A stretch of 64,000 nt of DNA, taken from NCBI GenBank assembly GCA_026214975.1, contig JAOBSW010000842.1, positions 1-64,000 on the forward strand, written 5' to 3'. Origin of the DNA: Gentiana macrophylla. Lineage: Eukaryota > Streptophyta > Magnoliopsida > Gentianales > Gentianaceae. The first letter of the stretch is position 1. Every line of letters begins with the position of its first letter. Below the pieces are notes generated by a model. It saw nothing but the letters and a program-made list of their open reading frames with translations. It did not search any database and had not been told where the DNA came from. This document shows, piece after piece, positions 1-15,100 of this stretch. A program made the position numbers and the translations under genes.

Positions 1-3000
1 TTTTGTAAATAATTGTATAGTAGAGTTTACTCAAAAACAGAGGTTTACAACTTTTTGTATATAATTGTATAGTAGAGTTTACTCAAAATGAGGGTTTACA
101 ACTTTTTGTATATTATTGTATTATAGTTTGCTCAAAATGTGGGTTAACAACTTTTTGTATATAATTATAGTAGAGTTCACTGAAAACGGAGGTTTACAAC
201 TTTTTGTATATAATTTTTGTAGAGATTACTCAAAACAGGGGTTTACAACTTTTTGTTAATAATTGTATAGTAGATCTTACTCAAAACGGGGTTTTACTAC
301 TTTTTATATATTATTGTATTTGAGTTTACCCAAAACAGGGGTTTACAACTTTTTGTATATAATTGTATAGTAGATTTTACTCGAAACAGGGGTTTACAAC
401 TTTTTTTTTTACTATAAAACGGGGTTTACAGCTTTTTGTATGTAATTGTATAGTAGAGTTTACTCAAAACAAGAGTTTACAACTTTTTGTTTATAATTAT
501 TAGTAGAGTTTACTCAAAACAGGGGTTTACAATTTTTGTACATTATTGTATTAGAGTTTACCCAAAATAGGGGTTTACAACTTTTTGTACATAATTCTAT
601 AGTATAGTTTAATCAAAATGGGGGTTTACAACTTTTTGTATATAATTATAGAAGAGTTCACTCAAAACGGAGGTATACAACTTTTTGTATATATTATATT
701 AGAGTTTTGTGGGGGTTTACAAGTTTACTCAAGTTTTACTTCAAGGGGTTTACAACTTTTGTAAATAATTGTATAGTAGAGTTTACTCAAAACGGGGTTT
801 ACAACTTTTTGTATATAATTGTATAGTAGAGTTTACTCAAAATAGGGGTTTACAACTTTTTGTATATTATTGTATTAGAGTTTATTCAAAACGGGGGTTT
901 ACAACTTTTTGTATATAATTGTATAGTAGAGTTTACTCAAAACGGGGGTTTACAACTTTTTTTGTATATTATTGTATTAGAGTTTACTCAAACGGGGTTT
1001 ACAACTTTTTGTATATAATTATAGTAGAGTTCACTCAAAACGGAGGTTTACTAACTTTTGTATATTATTGTATAGTAGAGTTTACTCAAAATAGGGGTTT
1101 ACAACTTTTTGTATATTATTGTATTATAGTTTACTCAAAACGGGGGTTTACAACTTTTTGTATATAATTATAGTAGAGTTCACTCAAAATGGAGGTTTAC
1201 AACTTTTTGTATATAATTATAGTAGAGTTTACTCAAAATTGGGGTTTACAACTTTTTGTAATTAATTGTTAGTAGAGTTTACTCAAAATGGGGTTTACAA
1301 CTTTTTGTATATTATTGTATTAGAGTTTACTCAAAACGGGGGTTTACAACTTTTTGTATATAATTGTATAGTAGAGTTTACTCAAAACGGGGGTTTACAA
1401 CTTTTTGTATAATAAAACGGGCTTTACAACTTTTTGTATATAATTGTATAGTAGAGTTTACTCAAAATGGGGGTTTACAACTTTTTGTATATAATTATAG
1501 TAGAGTTTACTCAAAACGGGGGTTTACAACTTTTTGTATATTATTGTATTAGAGTTTACTCAAAATGGGGGTTTACAACTTTTTGTATATATAATTATAG
1601 TAGAGTTTACTCAAAACGGGGTTTACAACTTTTTGTATATAATTGTATAGTAGAGTTTACTCAAAACGAGGGTTTACAACTTTTTTGTATATAATTGTAT
1701 AGTAGAGTTTACTCAAAACGGGGTTAACAACTTTTTGTATATAATTATAGTAGAGTTTACTCAAAACGGAGGTTTACAACTTTTTGTATATAATTATTGT
1801 AGAGTTTACTCAAAACGGGGTTTACAACTTTTTGTATATAATTGTATAGTAGAGTTTACTCAAAACGGGGTTTACAACTTTTTGTATATTATTGTATTAG
1901 AGTTTACTCAAAACGGGGGTTTACAACTTTTGTATATAATTGTATAGTAGAGTTTACTCAAAAAGGGGTTTACAACTTTTTGTATAATAATTGTATAGTA
2001 GTTTACTCAAAACGGGGTTTACAACTTTTGTATATAATTTATAGTAGAGTTTACTCAAAGCGGGGTTTACAACTTTTGTATATAATTGTATAGAGTTTAC
2101 TCAAAACGGGGTTTACAACTTTTTGTATATTATTATAGTAGAGTTTACTCAAAAAAGGGTTTTTACAACTTTTTGGTATTACAATAGTAGAGTTTTTGTA
2201 TATAACTTTTTGTATATAATTTATAGTATAGTTTACTCAAAATGAGGGGTTTACAACTTTTTGTATATAATTGTATAGTAGAGTTTACTCAAAACGGGGT
2301 TTACAACTTTTGTATATAAATAGTAGAAACTCAAAGGGGGTTTACAACTTTTTGTATATAATTGTATAGTAGAGTTTACTCAAAACGGGGTTTACAACTT
2401 TTTGTATATTATTGTATATAGAGTTCACTCAAAATGGGGGTTTACAACTTTTTGTATATAATTATAGTAGAGTTTACTCAAAACGGGGGTTTATAACTTT
2501 TTGTAAATAATTGTATAGTAGAGTTTACTCAAAATGGGGGTTTACAACTTTTTGTATATTATTGTATTAGAGTTTACTCAAAACGGGGTTTACAACTTTT
2601 TGTATATAATTGTATACTCAAAAAGTTTACTATATAAAACGGGGTTTACAACTTTTTGTATATAATTATAGTAGAGTTTACTCAAAACGGGGGTTTAAAA
2701 CTTTTGTATATTAATTGTATAGTAGAGTTTACTCAAAACGGGGGTTTACAACTTTTTGTATATTATTGTATTAGAGTTTACTCAAAATGGGGGTTTACAA
2801 CTTTTTGTATATAATTGTATAGTAGAGTTTACTCAAAACGGGGTTTACAACTTTTTGTATATAATTGTATAGTAGAGTTTACTCAAAACAGGGTTTACAA
2901 CTTTTTGTATATAATTGTATAGTAGAGTTTACTCAAAACGGGGTTTACAACTTTTTGTATATAATTATAGTAGAGTTTACTCAAAACGGGGTTTACAACT

Positions 3001-3420
3001 TTTTGTATATTAATTGTATAGTAGAGTTTACTCAAAAATGGGGTTTACAACTTTTTGTATATAATTGTATAGTAGAGTTTACTCAAACGGGGGTTTACAA
3101 CTTTTTTGTATATAATTGTATAGTAGAGTTTACTCAAAACGGGGGTTTACAACTTTTTGTATATAATTATAGTAGAGTTTACTCAAAACGTAGGGTTTAC
3201 AACTTTTTGTATATAATTTATAGTAGAGTTTACTCAAAACGGGGTTTACAACTTTTTGTATATTATTGTATAGTAGAGTTTACTCAAAATGGGGGTTTAA
3301 CTTTTTTGTATATAATTTTGTAGAGTTTACTCAAAATGGGGGTTTACAACTTTTTGTATATAATTGTATAGTAGAGTTTACTCAAAACGGGGTTTACAAC
3401 TTTTTGTATATAATTATAGT

Positions 3421-6160
3421 AGAGTTCACTCAAAACGGCGGTTTACAACTTTTTGTATATAATTATAGTAGATTTTACTCAAAACGGGGGTTTACAACTT
3501 TTTGTAAATAATTGTATAGTAGAGTTTACTCAAAACGGGGGTTTACAACTTTTTATATATAATTGTATTGTAGAGTTTACTCAAAACGGGGGTTTACAAC
3601 TTTTTGTATATTATTGTATTAGAGTTTACTCAAAACATGGGTTAACAACTTTTTGTATATAATTATAGTAGAGTTCACTGAAAACGGAGGTTCACAACTT
3701 TTTGCATATAATTATTGTAGAGATTACTCAAAACAGGGGTTTACAACTTTTGTTAATAATTGTCTAGTAGAGTTTACTCAAAACGGGGGTTTACTACTTT
3801 TTGTATATTATTGTATTAGAGTTTACTCAAAACGGGGTTTACAACTTTTTGTATATAATTGTATAGTAGAGTTTACTCAAAACGGGGGTTTACAACTTTT
3901 TTTTACAATAAAAAAAGGGTTTACAACTTTATGTATATAATTGTATAGTAGAGTTTACTCAAAAAGGGGGTTTACAACTTTATATATATAATTGTATAGT
4001 AGAGTTTACTCAAAACGGGGTTTACAACTTTTTGTATATTATAGAAGAGTTCACTCAAAACAGAGGTATACAAGTTTTGTATTTAATTATTGTAGAGTTT
4101 ACTCAAAATGGGGGTTTACAACTTTTTATAAATAATTGTATAGTAGAGTTTACTCAAAACAGGGGTTTACAACTTTTTGTATATAATTGTATAGTAGAAT
4201 TTACTCAAAACGGGGGTTTACAACTTTTTGTATATTATTGTATTAGAGTTTATTCAAAACGGGGGTTTACAACTTTTTGTATATAATTGTATAGTAGAGT
4301 TTACTCAAAACGGGGTTTACAACTTTTTGTAAATAATTGTATAGTAGAGTTTACTCAAAACGGGGGTTTACAACTTTTTGTATATAATTGTATAGTAGAG
4401 TTTACTCAAAACGAGGGTTTACAACTTTTTGTATATTATTGTATTAGAGTTTACTCAAAACGTGGGTTAACAACTTTTGTATATAATTATAGTAGAGTTC
4501 ACTCAAAACGGAGGTTCACAACTTTTTGTATATAATTATAGTAGAGTTTACTCAAAATGGGGGTTTACAACTTTTTGTTAATAATTGTATAGTAGAGTTT
4601 ACTCAAAACGGGGGTTTACAACTTTTTGTATATTATTGTATTAGAGTTTACTCAAAACGGGGTTTACAACTTTTTGTATATAATTGTATAGTAGAGTTTA
4701 ATTTAAAAAACGGGGTTTACAACTTTTTTTTACAATAAAACAGGGTTTACAACTTTATATATATAATTGTATAGTAGAGTTTACTCAAAACGGGGTTTAC
4801 AACTTTTTGTATATTATTGTATTAGAGTTTACTCAAAACGGGGGTTTACAACTTTTTGTATATAATTTATAGTAGAGTTTACTCCAAAACGGGGGTTTAA
4901 AACTTTTGTAATTAATTGTTAGTAGAGTTTACTCAAAACGGGGGTTTGCAACTTTTTGTATATTATTGTATTAGAGTTTACTCAAAACAGGGGTTTACAA
5001 CTTTTTGTATATAATTGTATAGTAGAGTTTACTCAAAACGGGGGTTTACAACTTTTTGTATAATAAAATGGGGATTTACAACTTTTTGTATATAATTGTA
5101 TAGTAGAGTTTACTCAAAACGGGGGTTTACAACTTTTTGTTTATAATTATAGTAGAGTTTACTCAAAATAGGGGTTTACAACTTTTTGTATATTATTGTA
5201 TTAGAGTTTACTCAAAATGGGGGTTTACAACTTTTTGTATATAATTGTATAGTATAGTTTAATCAAAACGGGGGTTTACAACTTTTTGTATATAATTATA
5301 GTAGAGTTCACTCAAAACGGAGGTTTACAACTTTTTGTATATAATTATAGTAGATTTTACTCAAAACGGGGTTTACAACTTTTTGTAAATAATTGTATAG
5401 TAGAGTTTACTCAAAACGGGGTTTACAACTTTTTGTATATAATTGTATTGTAGAGTTTACTCAAAACGGGGTTTACAACTTTTTGTATATTATTGTATTA
5501 GAGTTTACTCAAAACGTGGGTTAACAACTTTTTGTATATAATTATAGTAGAGTTCACTGAAAACGGAGGTTCACAACTTTTTGTATATAATTATTGTAGA
5601 GATTACTCAAAATAGGGGTTTACAACTTTTTGTTAATAATTGTATAGTAGAGTTTACTCAAAACGGGGTTTACTACTTTTTGTATATTATTGTATTAGAG
5701 TTTACTCAAAATGGGGGTTTACAACTTTTTGTATATAATTGTATAGTAGAGTTTACTCAAAACAGGGGTTTACAACTTTTTTACAATAAAACGGGGTTTA
5801 CAACTTTATGTATATAATTGTATAGTAGAGTTTACTCAAAACGGGGTTTACAACTTTTTGTATATTATTGTATTAGAGTTCACTCAAAATAGGGGTTTAC
5901 AACTTTTTGTATATAATTATAGAAGAGTTCACTCAAAACAGAGGTATACAACTTTTTGTATTTAATTATTGTAGAGTTTACTCAAAACAGGGGTTTACAA
6001 CTTTTTATAAATAATTGTATAGTAGAGTTTACTCAAAATGGGGTTTACAACTTTTTGTATATAATGGTATAGTAGAATTTACTCAAAACGGGGGTTTACA
6101 ACTTTTTGTATATTATTGTATTAGAGTTTATTCAAAACGGGGTTTACAACTTTTTGTATA
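3421..6160. repeat. Higher-order duplication of about 1.88 kb inside the array
   Basis: The same ordered set of diagnostic variant units occurs twice. A GATTTTACTC unit is at 3471 and 5353. An AGATTACTC unit is at 3721 and 5600. A unit with AGAAGAGTTCACTC and GAGGTATACAA is near 4040 and 5922. A GTAGAATTTACTC unit is near 4195 and 6073. The offset is constant at about 1.88 kb, so a multi-unit block was duplicated rather than single units amplified. Parts of the same ordered block recur near 13.3 kb, 15.3 kb, 21.2 kb and 22.6 kb. Confidence 0.75.
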
Positions 6161-9100
6161 TAATTGTATAGTAGTAGAGTTTACTCAAAAACGGGGTTTA
6201 CAACTTTTTGTATATAATGTATAGTAGAGTTTACTCAAAACGGGGTTTACAACTTTTTGTATATAATTGTATAGTAGAGTTTACTCAAAACGAGGGTTTA
6301 CAACTTTTTGTATATAATTGTAGTAGAGTTTACTCAAAACAGGGGTTTACAACTTTTTGTATATAATTGTATAGTAGAGTTTACTCAAAACGGGGGTTTA
6401 CAACTTTTAGTTTATATTTATAGTAGAGATTACTCAAAACGGGGTTTACAACTTTTGTATATATTTATAGTAGAGTTTACTCAAAACGGGGTTTACAACT
6501 TTTTGTATATAATTTATAGTAGAGTTTACTCAAAACGGGGTTTACAACTTTTTGTATATAATTGTATAGTAGAGTTTACTCAAAACGGGGGTTTACAACT
6601 TTTTGTACAATAAAACGGGGGTTTACAACTTTTTGTATATAATTGTATAGTAGAGTTTACTCAAAACAAGGGTTTACAACTTTTTGTATATTATTGTATA
6701 GTAGAGTTCACTCAAAACGGGGTTTACAACTTTTTGTATATAATTATAGTAGAGTTTACTCAAAACGGGGGTTTACAACTTTTTGTATATAATTGTATAG
6801 TAGAGTTTACTCAAAACGGGGGTTTACAACTTTTTTACACTTTTTGTATATATATTGTATTAGTAAGTTTACTCAAAACGGGGGTTTACAACTTTTTGTA
6901 TATAATTGTATAGTAGAGTTTACTCAAAACGGGGGTTTACAACTTTTGTATATAATTATATAGTAGAGTTTACTCAAAACGGGGGGGGTTTACAACTTTT
7001 TGTATATAATTGTATAGTAGAGTTTACTCAAAACGTGGGTTTACAACTTTTTGTATATTATTGTATTAGAGTTTACTCAAAACGGGGTTTACAACTTTTT
7101 GTATATAATTATAGTAGAGTTTACTCAAAACGGGGTTTACAACTTTTTGTATATAATTGTATAGTAGAGTTTACTCAAAACGGGGGTTTACAACTTTTAT
7201 AATTGTATAATTTTACTAGTAGAGTTTACTACAAAACGGGGTTTACAACTTTTGTATATTATTGTATTAGAGTTTACTCAAAACGGGGTTTACAACTTTT
7301 TTATATATAATTATAGTAGAGTTCACTCAAAACGGAGGTTTACAACTTTTTGTATATAATTATAGTAGAGTTTACTCAAAATGAGGGTTTACAACTTTTT
7401 GTAGATAATTGTATAATAGAGTTTACTCAAAACGAGGGTTTACAACTTTTTGTATATTATTGTATTGTAGAGTTTACTCAAAACGGGGGTTTACAACTTT
7501 TTGTATATAATTTATAGTAGAGTTTACTCAAAACGGGGTTTACAACTTTTGTTTATAATTAAAATAGTAGTTTACAAAACGGGGGTTTACAACTTTTTGT
7601 ATATAATTGTGTATACTCAAAAACGGGGGTTTATACTTTTTGTATATTAGTATTAGAGTTTACTCAAAACGGGGGTTTACAACTTTTTGTATATTATTGT
7701 ATAGTAGAGTTTACTCAAAACAGGGGTTTACAACTTTTTGTATATAATTGTATAGTAGAGTTTACTCTCAAAACGGGTTTACAACTTTTGTATATAATTT
7801 ATATTAGAGTTTACTCAAAACGGGGTTTACAACTTTTTGTATATAATTGTATATAGTAGAGTTTACTCAAAACGGGGGTTTACAACTTTTTGTATATAAT
7901 TGTATAGTAGAGTTTACTCAAAACGGGGGTTTACAACTTTTTGTATATAATTTTTAGTTTAATATAGAAAACGGGTTTACAACTTTTTTGTATATAATTG
8001 TATAGTAGAGTTTACTCAAAAATGGGGGTTTACAACTTTTTGTATATAATTATAGTAGAGTTTACTCAAAACGGGGGTTTACAACTTTTTGTATATAATT
8101 ATAGTAGAGTTTACTCAAAGCGGGGGGTTTACAACTTTTTGTATATAATTGTATAGTAGAGTTTACTCAAAACGGGGTTTACAACTTTTGTATATAATGT
8201 ATAGTAGAGTTTACTCAAAACGGGGGTTTACAACTTTTTATATATTGTATTATAGTTTACAACTTTTTGTATATAATTATTTACTCAAAACGGGGGTTTA
8301 CAACTTTTTGTATATAATTGTATAGTAGAGTTTACTCAAAACGGGGTTTACAACTTTTTGTATATAATTGTATAGTAGAGTTTACTCAAAACAGGGGTTT
8401 ACAACTTTTGGTATATAATTGTATAGTAGAGTTTACTCAAAACGGGGGTTTACAACTTTTTGTATATAATTATATAGTAGAGTTTACTCAAAATGGGGGT
8501 TTACAACTTTTTTGTATATATATAATTGTATAGTAGAGTTTACTCAAAATAGGGGTTTACAACTTTTTGTTAATAATTGTATAGTAGAGTTTACTCAAAA
8601 CGGGGTTTACAACTTTTTGTATATAATTGTATAGTAGAGTTTACTCAAAACGGGGGTTTACAACTTTTTGTATATATAATTGTATAGTATATTTCACTCA
8701 AAACGGAGGTTTACAACTTTTTGTATATAATAATAGTAGAGATTACTTAAAACGGGGTTTACAACTTTTTTTATAATTGTAGTTTACTCAAAATTGTTTA
8801 TACTTTTTGTATATAATTTTTACTCAAAACGGGGGTTTACAACTTTTTGTATATTATTGTATTAGAGTTTACTCAAAACGGGGTTTACAACTTTTTGTAT
8901 ATAATTGTATAGTAGAGTTTACTCAAAATAGGGTTTACAACTTTTTGTATATAATTGTATAGTAGAGTTTACTCAAAACGGGGTTTACAACTTTTTGTAT
9001 ATAATTTTAGTAGAGTTACTCAAAAACGGGGGTTTACAACTTTTTGAATATAATTGTATAGTAGAGTTTACTCAAAACGGGGGGTTTACAACTTTTTGTA

Positions 9101-12100
9101 TATTATTGTAATAGAGTTCACTCAAAACGGGGGTTTACAACTTTTTGTATATAATTATAGAAGAGTTTACTCAAAACGGGGGTTTATAAATTTTTGTAAA
9201 TAATTGTATAGTAGAGTTTACTCAAAAGGGGGTTTACAACTTTTTGTATATTATTGTATTAGAGTTTACTCAAAACGGGGGTTTAAAACTTTTTGTATAT
9301 AATTGTATAGTAGAGTTTACTCAAAACGGGGGTTTACAACTTTTTGTATATAATTATAGTAGAGTTTACTCAAAATGGGGGTTTAAAACTTTTATAATTA
9401 ATTGTTAGTAGAGTTTACTCAAAACGGGGGTTTGCAACTTTTTGTATATTATTGTATTAGAGTTTACTCAAAACGGGGGTTTACAACTTTTCTTATATAA
9501 TTGTAAAGTAGAGTTTACTCAAAACGGGGGTTTACAACTTTTTGTATAATAAAATGGGGCTTTACAACTTTTTGTATATAATTGTATAGTAGAGTTTACT
9601 CAAAACGGGGGTTTACAACTTTTTGTATATAATTATAGTAGAGTTTACTCAAAATGGGGGTTTACAACTTTTTTTTATATAATTATAGTAGAGTTTACTC
9701 AAAACGGGGGTTTACAACTTTTTATATATTGTATAGTATAGAGTTTACTCAAAACGGGGGTTTACAACTTTTTGTATATAATTGTATAGTAGAGTTTACT
9801 CAAAACGGGGTTTACAACTTTTTGTATATAATTGTATAGTAGAGTTTACTCAAAACGGGGTTTACAACTTTTTGTATATAATTGTATAGTAGAGTTTACT
9901 CAAAACGGGGGTTTACAACTTTTTGTATATAATTGTATAGTAGAGTTTACTCAAAACGGGGTTTACAACTTTTTTATATATTATTGTAGTAGAGTTTACT
10001 CAAAACGGGGTTTACAACTTTTTGTATATAATGTATAGTAGAGTTTACTTTGGGGGTTTACAACTTTTGTATATAATTTATAGTAGAGTTTACTCAAACG
10101 GGGGTTTACAACTTTTTTGTATATAATTGTATAGTAGAGTTTACTCAAAATAGGGGTTTACAACTTTTTGTATATTATTATGTAGTAGAGTTTACTCAAA
10201 CGAGGTTTACAACTTTTTGTATATAATTGTAGTAGATTTTACTCAAAACGGGGTTTACAACTTTTTTATATAATTGTATAGTAGAGTTTACTCAAAACGG
10301 GGTTTACAATATTGTTTTTCAAAACGGGGTTTACAACTTTTTGTATAATTGTATTGTAGAGTTTACTCAAAACAGGGGGGTTTACAACTATTTGTATATA
10401 AGTGTATTAGAGTTTACTCAAAACGTGGGTTTACAACTTTTTTGTATATAATTTTAGTAGAGTTTACTCAAACTGGGGGTTTACAACTTTTTTGTATATA
10501 ATTATAGTAGAGTTTACTCAAAACAGGGGTTTACAACTTTTTGTTAATAATTGTATAGTAGAGTTTACTCAAAACGGGGGTTTACAACTTTTTGTATATT
10601 ATTGTATTAGAGTTTACTCAAAACGGGGTTTACAACTTTTTGTATATAATTGTATAGTAGAGTTTACTCAAAACAGGGTTTACAACTTTTTTTACAATAA
10701 GTAAGGGTTTACAAAGGGTTTACAACTTTTGTATATAATTGTATAGTAGAGTTTACTCAAAAACGGGGTTTACAACTTTTGTATATTATTATTGTAGAGT
10801 TTACTCAAAACAGGGTTTACAACTTTTTGTATATAATTATAGAAGAGTTCACTCAAAACGGAGGTATACAACTTTTTGTATATAATTATTGTAGAGTTTA
10901 CTCAAAATGGGGGTTTACAACTTTTTGTAAATAATTGTATAGTAGAGTTTACTCAAAATGGGGGTTTACAACTTTTGTATATATAATGTATAGTAGAATT
11001 TACTCAAAACGGGGGTTTACAACTTTTTGTATATTATTGTATTAGAGTTTACTCAAAACGGGGTTTACAACTTTTTGTATATAATTTTATAGTAGAGTTT
11101 ACTCAAAACGGGGGTTTACAACTTTTTGTATATAATTGTATAGTAGAGTTTACTCAAAACAGGGGGTTTACAACTTTTTGTATATAATTGTATAGTAGAG
11201 TTTACTCAAAATGAGGGTTTACAACTTTTTGTATATTATTGTATTAGAGTTTACTCAAAACGTGGGTTAACAACTTTTTGTATATAATTATAGTAGAGTT
11301 CACTCAAAACGGAGGTTTACAACTTTTTGTATATAATTATTGTAGAGTTTACTCAAAATAGGGGTTTACAACTTTTTGTTAATAATTGTATAGTAGAGTT
11401 TACTCAAAACGGGGGTTTACTACTTTTGTATATTATTGTATTAGAGTTTACTCAAAACGGGGGTTTACAACTTTTTGTATATAATTGTATAGTAGAGTTT
11501 ACTCAAAACGGGGGTTTACAACTTTTTTACAATAAAACGGGGTTTACAACTTTTTGTATATAATTGTATAGTAGAGTTTACTCAAAACGGGGTTTACAAC
11601 TTTTTGTATATTATTGTATTAGTAGAGTTTACTCAAAATAGGGGTTTACAACTTTTTGTATATTATTATAGTAGAGTTTACTCAAAACGGGGGTTTACAA
11701 CTTTTTGTATATAATTGTATAGTAGAGTTTACTCAAAACGGGGTTTACAACTTTTTGTATATTATTATATTAGAGTTTACTCAAAACGGGGGTTTACAAC
11801 TTTTTGTATATAATTGTATAGTAGAGTTTACTCAAAACGGGGGTTTACAACTTTTTGTATATAATTGTATAGTAGAGTTTACTCAAAATGGGGGTTTACA
11901 ACTTTTTGTATATAATTGTATAGTAGAGTTTACTCAACTCGGGGGTTTACGGGGTTTACAACTTTTTACTCCAAAACGGGGTTTATAATTATAGTAGAGT
12001 TTAGTTTACAAAACGGGGTTTACAACTTTTTTTATATATTATTAGTAAAGTAGAGTTTACTCAAAAATGGGGTTTACAACTTTTTGTATCTAATTGTATA

Positions 12101-15100
12101 GTAGAGTTTACCAAAAAAAGAGGTTTACAACTTTTTATATATAAAATTATACTAAAGTTTACTCAAAACGGGGGTTTACAACTTTTTGTTTATAATTGAA
12201 GTAGAGTTTACTCAAAACGGGGTTTACAACTTTTTGTATATAATTGTATAGTGGAGTTTACTCAAAAGTTTACAACATTTTTATATAGTAGAGTTTACTC
12301 AAAACGGGTTTACAACTTTTTGTATATAATTGTATAGTAGAGTTTACTCAAAACAGGGTTTACAACTTTTTGTATATTATTGTAAGAGAGTTCACTCAAA
12401 ATGGGGGCTTACAACTTTTTGTATATAATTATAGTAGAGTTTACTCCAAACGGGGGTTTATAACTTTTTTGTAAATAATAGTATAGATTTACTCAAAATG
12501 GGGGTTTACAACTTTTTGTATATTATTGTATAGTAGAGTTTACTCAAAACGGGGTTTACAACTTTTTGTATATAATTGTATAGTAGAGTTTACTCAAAAC
12601 GGGGGTTTACAACTTTTTGTATATAATTATAGTAGAGTTTACTCAAAACGGGGTTTAAACTTTTGTATATAATTGTATAGTAGAGTTTACTCAAAACGGG
12701 GTTTACAACTTTTTGTATATTATTGTATAGTAGAGTTTACTCAAAACGGGGTTTACAACTTTTGTATATAATGTATATAGAGTTTACTCAAAACGAGGGT
12801 TTACAACTTTTGTATATAAAATATTAGAGTTTAAAACTTTTTTTTGTATATAATTATAGTAGAGTTTACTCAAAACGGGGGTTTACAACTTTTTGTATAT
12901 TATTGTATTAGAGTTTACTCAAAACGGGGGTTTACAACTTTTCTTATATAATTGTAAAGTAGAGTTTACTCAAAACGGGGGTTTACAACTTTTTGTATAA
13001 TAAAAGGGGTCTTTACAACTTTTTGTATATAATTGTATAGTAGAGTTTACTCAAAACGGGGTTTACAACTTTTTGTATATAATTATAGTAGAGTTTACTC
13101 AAAACGGGGGTTTACAACTTTTTGTATATTATTATATTAGAGTTTACTCAAAATGGGGGTTTACAACTTTTTGTATATAATTGTATAGTATAGTTTAATC
13201 AAAACGGGGGTTTACAACTTTTTGTATATAATTATAGTAGAGTTCACTCAAAACGGAGGTTTACAACTTTTTGTATATAATTATAGTAGATTTTACTCAA
13301 AACGGGGGTTTACAACTTTTTGTAAATAATTGTATAGTAGAGTTTACTCAAAACGGGGGTTTACAACTTTTTGTATATAATTGTATTGTAGAGTTTACTC
13401 AAAACGGGGTTTACAACTTTTTGTATATTATTGTATTAGAGTTTACTCAAAACGTGGGTTAACAACTTTTTGTATATAATTATAGTAGAGTTCACTGAAA
13501 ATGGAGGTTCACAACTTTTTGCATATAATTATTGTAGAGATTACTCAAAACAGGGGTTTACAACTTTTTGTTAATAATTGTCTAGTAGAGTTTACTCAAA
13601 ACGGGGTTTACTACTTTTTGTATATTATTGTATTAGAGTTTACTCAAAACGGGGTTTACAACTTTTTGTATATAATTGTATAGTAGAGTTTACTCAAAAC
13701 AGGGGTTTACAACTTTTTTTACAATAAATAGGGTTTACAACTTTATGTATATAATTGTATAGTAGAGTTTACTCAAAACGGGGTTTACAACTTTTTGTAT
13801 ATTATTGTATTAGAGTTCACTCAAAACAGGGGTTTACAACTTTTTGTATATAATTATATAAGAGTTCACTCAAAACGGAGGTATACAACTTTTTGTATTT
13901 AATTATTGTAGAGTTTACTCAAAATGGGGGTTTACAACTTTTTGTAAATAATTGTATAGTAGAGTTTACTCAAAATGGGGGTTTACAACTTTTTGTATAT
14001 AATGGTATAGTAGAATTTACTCAAAACGGGGGTTTACAACTTTTTGTATATAATTGTATAGTAGAGTTTACTCAAAACGGGGTTTACAACTTTTTGTAAA
14101 TAATTGTATAGTAGAGTTTACTCAAAACGGGGGTTTACAACTTTTTGTATATAATTGTATAGTAGAGTTTACTCAAAATTGTATAGTAGAGTTTACTCAA
14201 AATGAGGGTTTTTGTATTTTATATGTATTGTATTAGAGTTTACTCAAAATGTGGGTTAACAACTTTTTGTATATAATTATAGTAGAGTTCACTGAAAACG
14301 GAGGTTCACAACTTTTTGTATATAATTATTGTAGAGATTACTCAAAACAGGGTTTACAACTTTTTGTTAATAATTGTATAGTAGAGTTTACTCAAAACGG
14401 GGGTTTACAACTTTTTGTATATTATTGTATTAGACTTTTTGTATATAATTGTCAAACTCAAAAAGGGGTTTACAACTTTTTGTATATAATTGTATAGTAG
14501 AGTTTACTCAAAACGGGGGTTTACAACTTTTTTACAATAAAACGGGGTTTACAACTTTATGTATATAATTGTATAGTAGAGTTTACTCAAAACGGGGGTT
14601 TACAACTTTTTGTATATTATTGTATTAGAGGTCACTCATTATAGGGGTTTAAAACTTTTTGTAATTAATTGTTAGTAGAGTTTACTCAAAACGGGGTTTA
14701 CAACTTTTTGTAATATAATTGTTAGTAGAGTTTACTCAAAAATGGGGTTACAACAACTTTTTTATTATATTATTGTATTAGAGTTTACTCAAAACTGGGG
14801 TTTACAACTTTTTGTATATAATTGTATAGTAGAGTTTACTCAAAACGGGGGTTTACAACTTTTTGTATATAATTATAGTAGAGTTTACTCAAAATGTGGG
14901 TTTACAACTTTTTGTATATTATTGTATTAGAGTTTACTCAAAATGGGGGTTTACAACTTTTTGTATATAATTGTATAGTATAGTTTACTCAAAACGGGGG
15001 TTTACAACTTTTTGTATATAATTATAGTAGAGTTCACTCAAATGGGGGTTTACAACTTTTTGTAAATAATTGTATAGTAGAGTTTACTCAAAACGGGGTT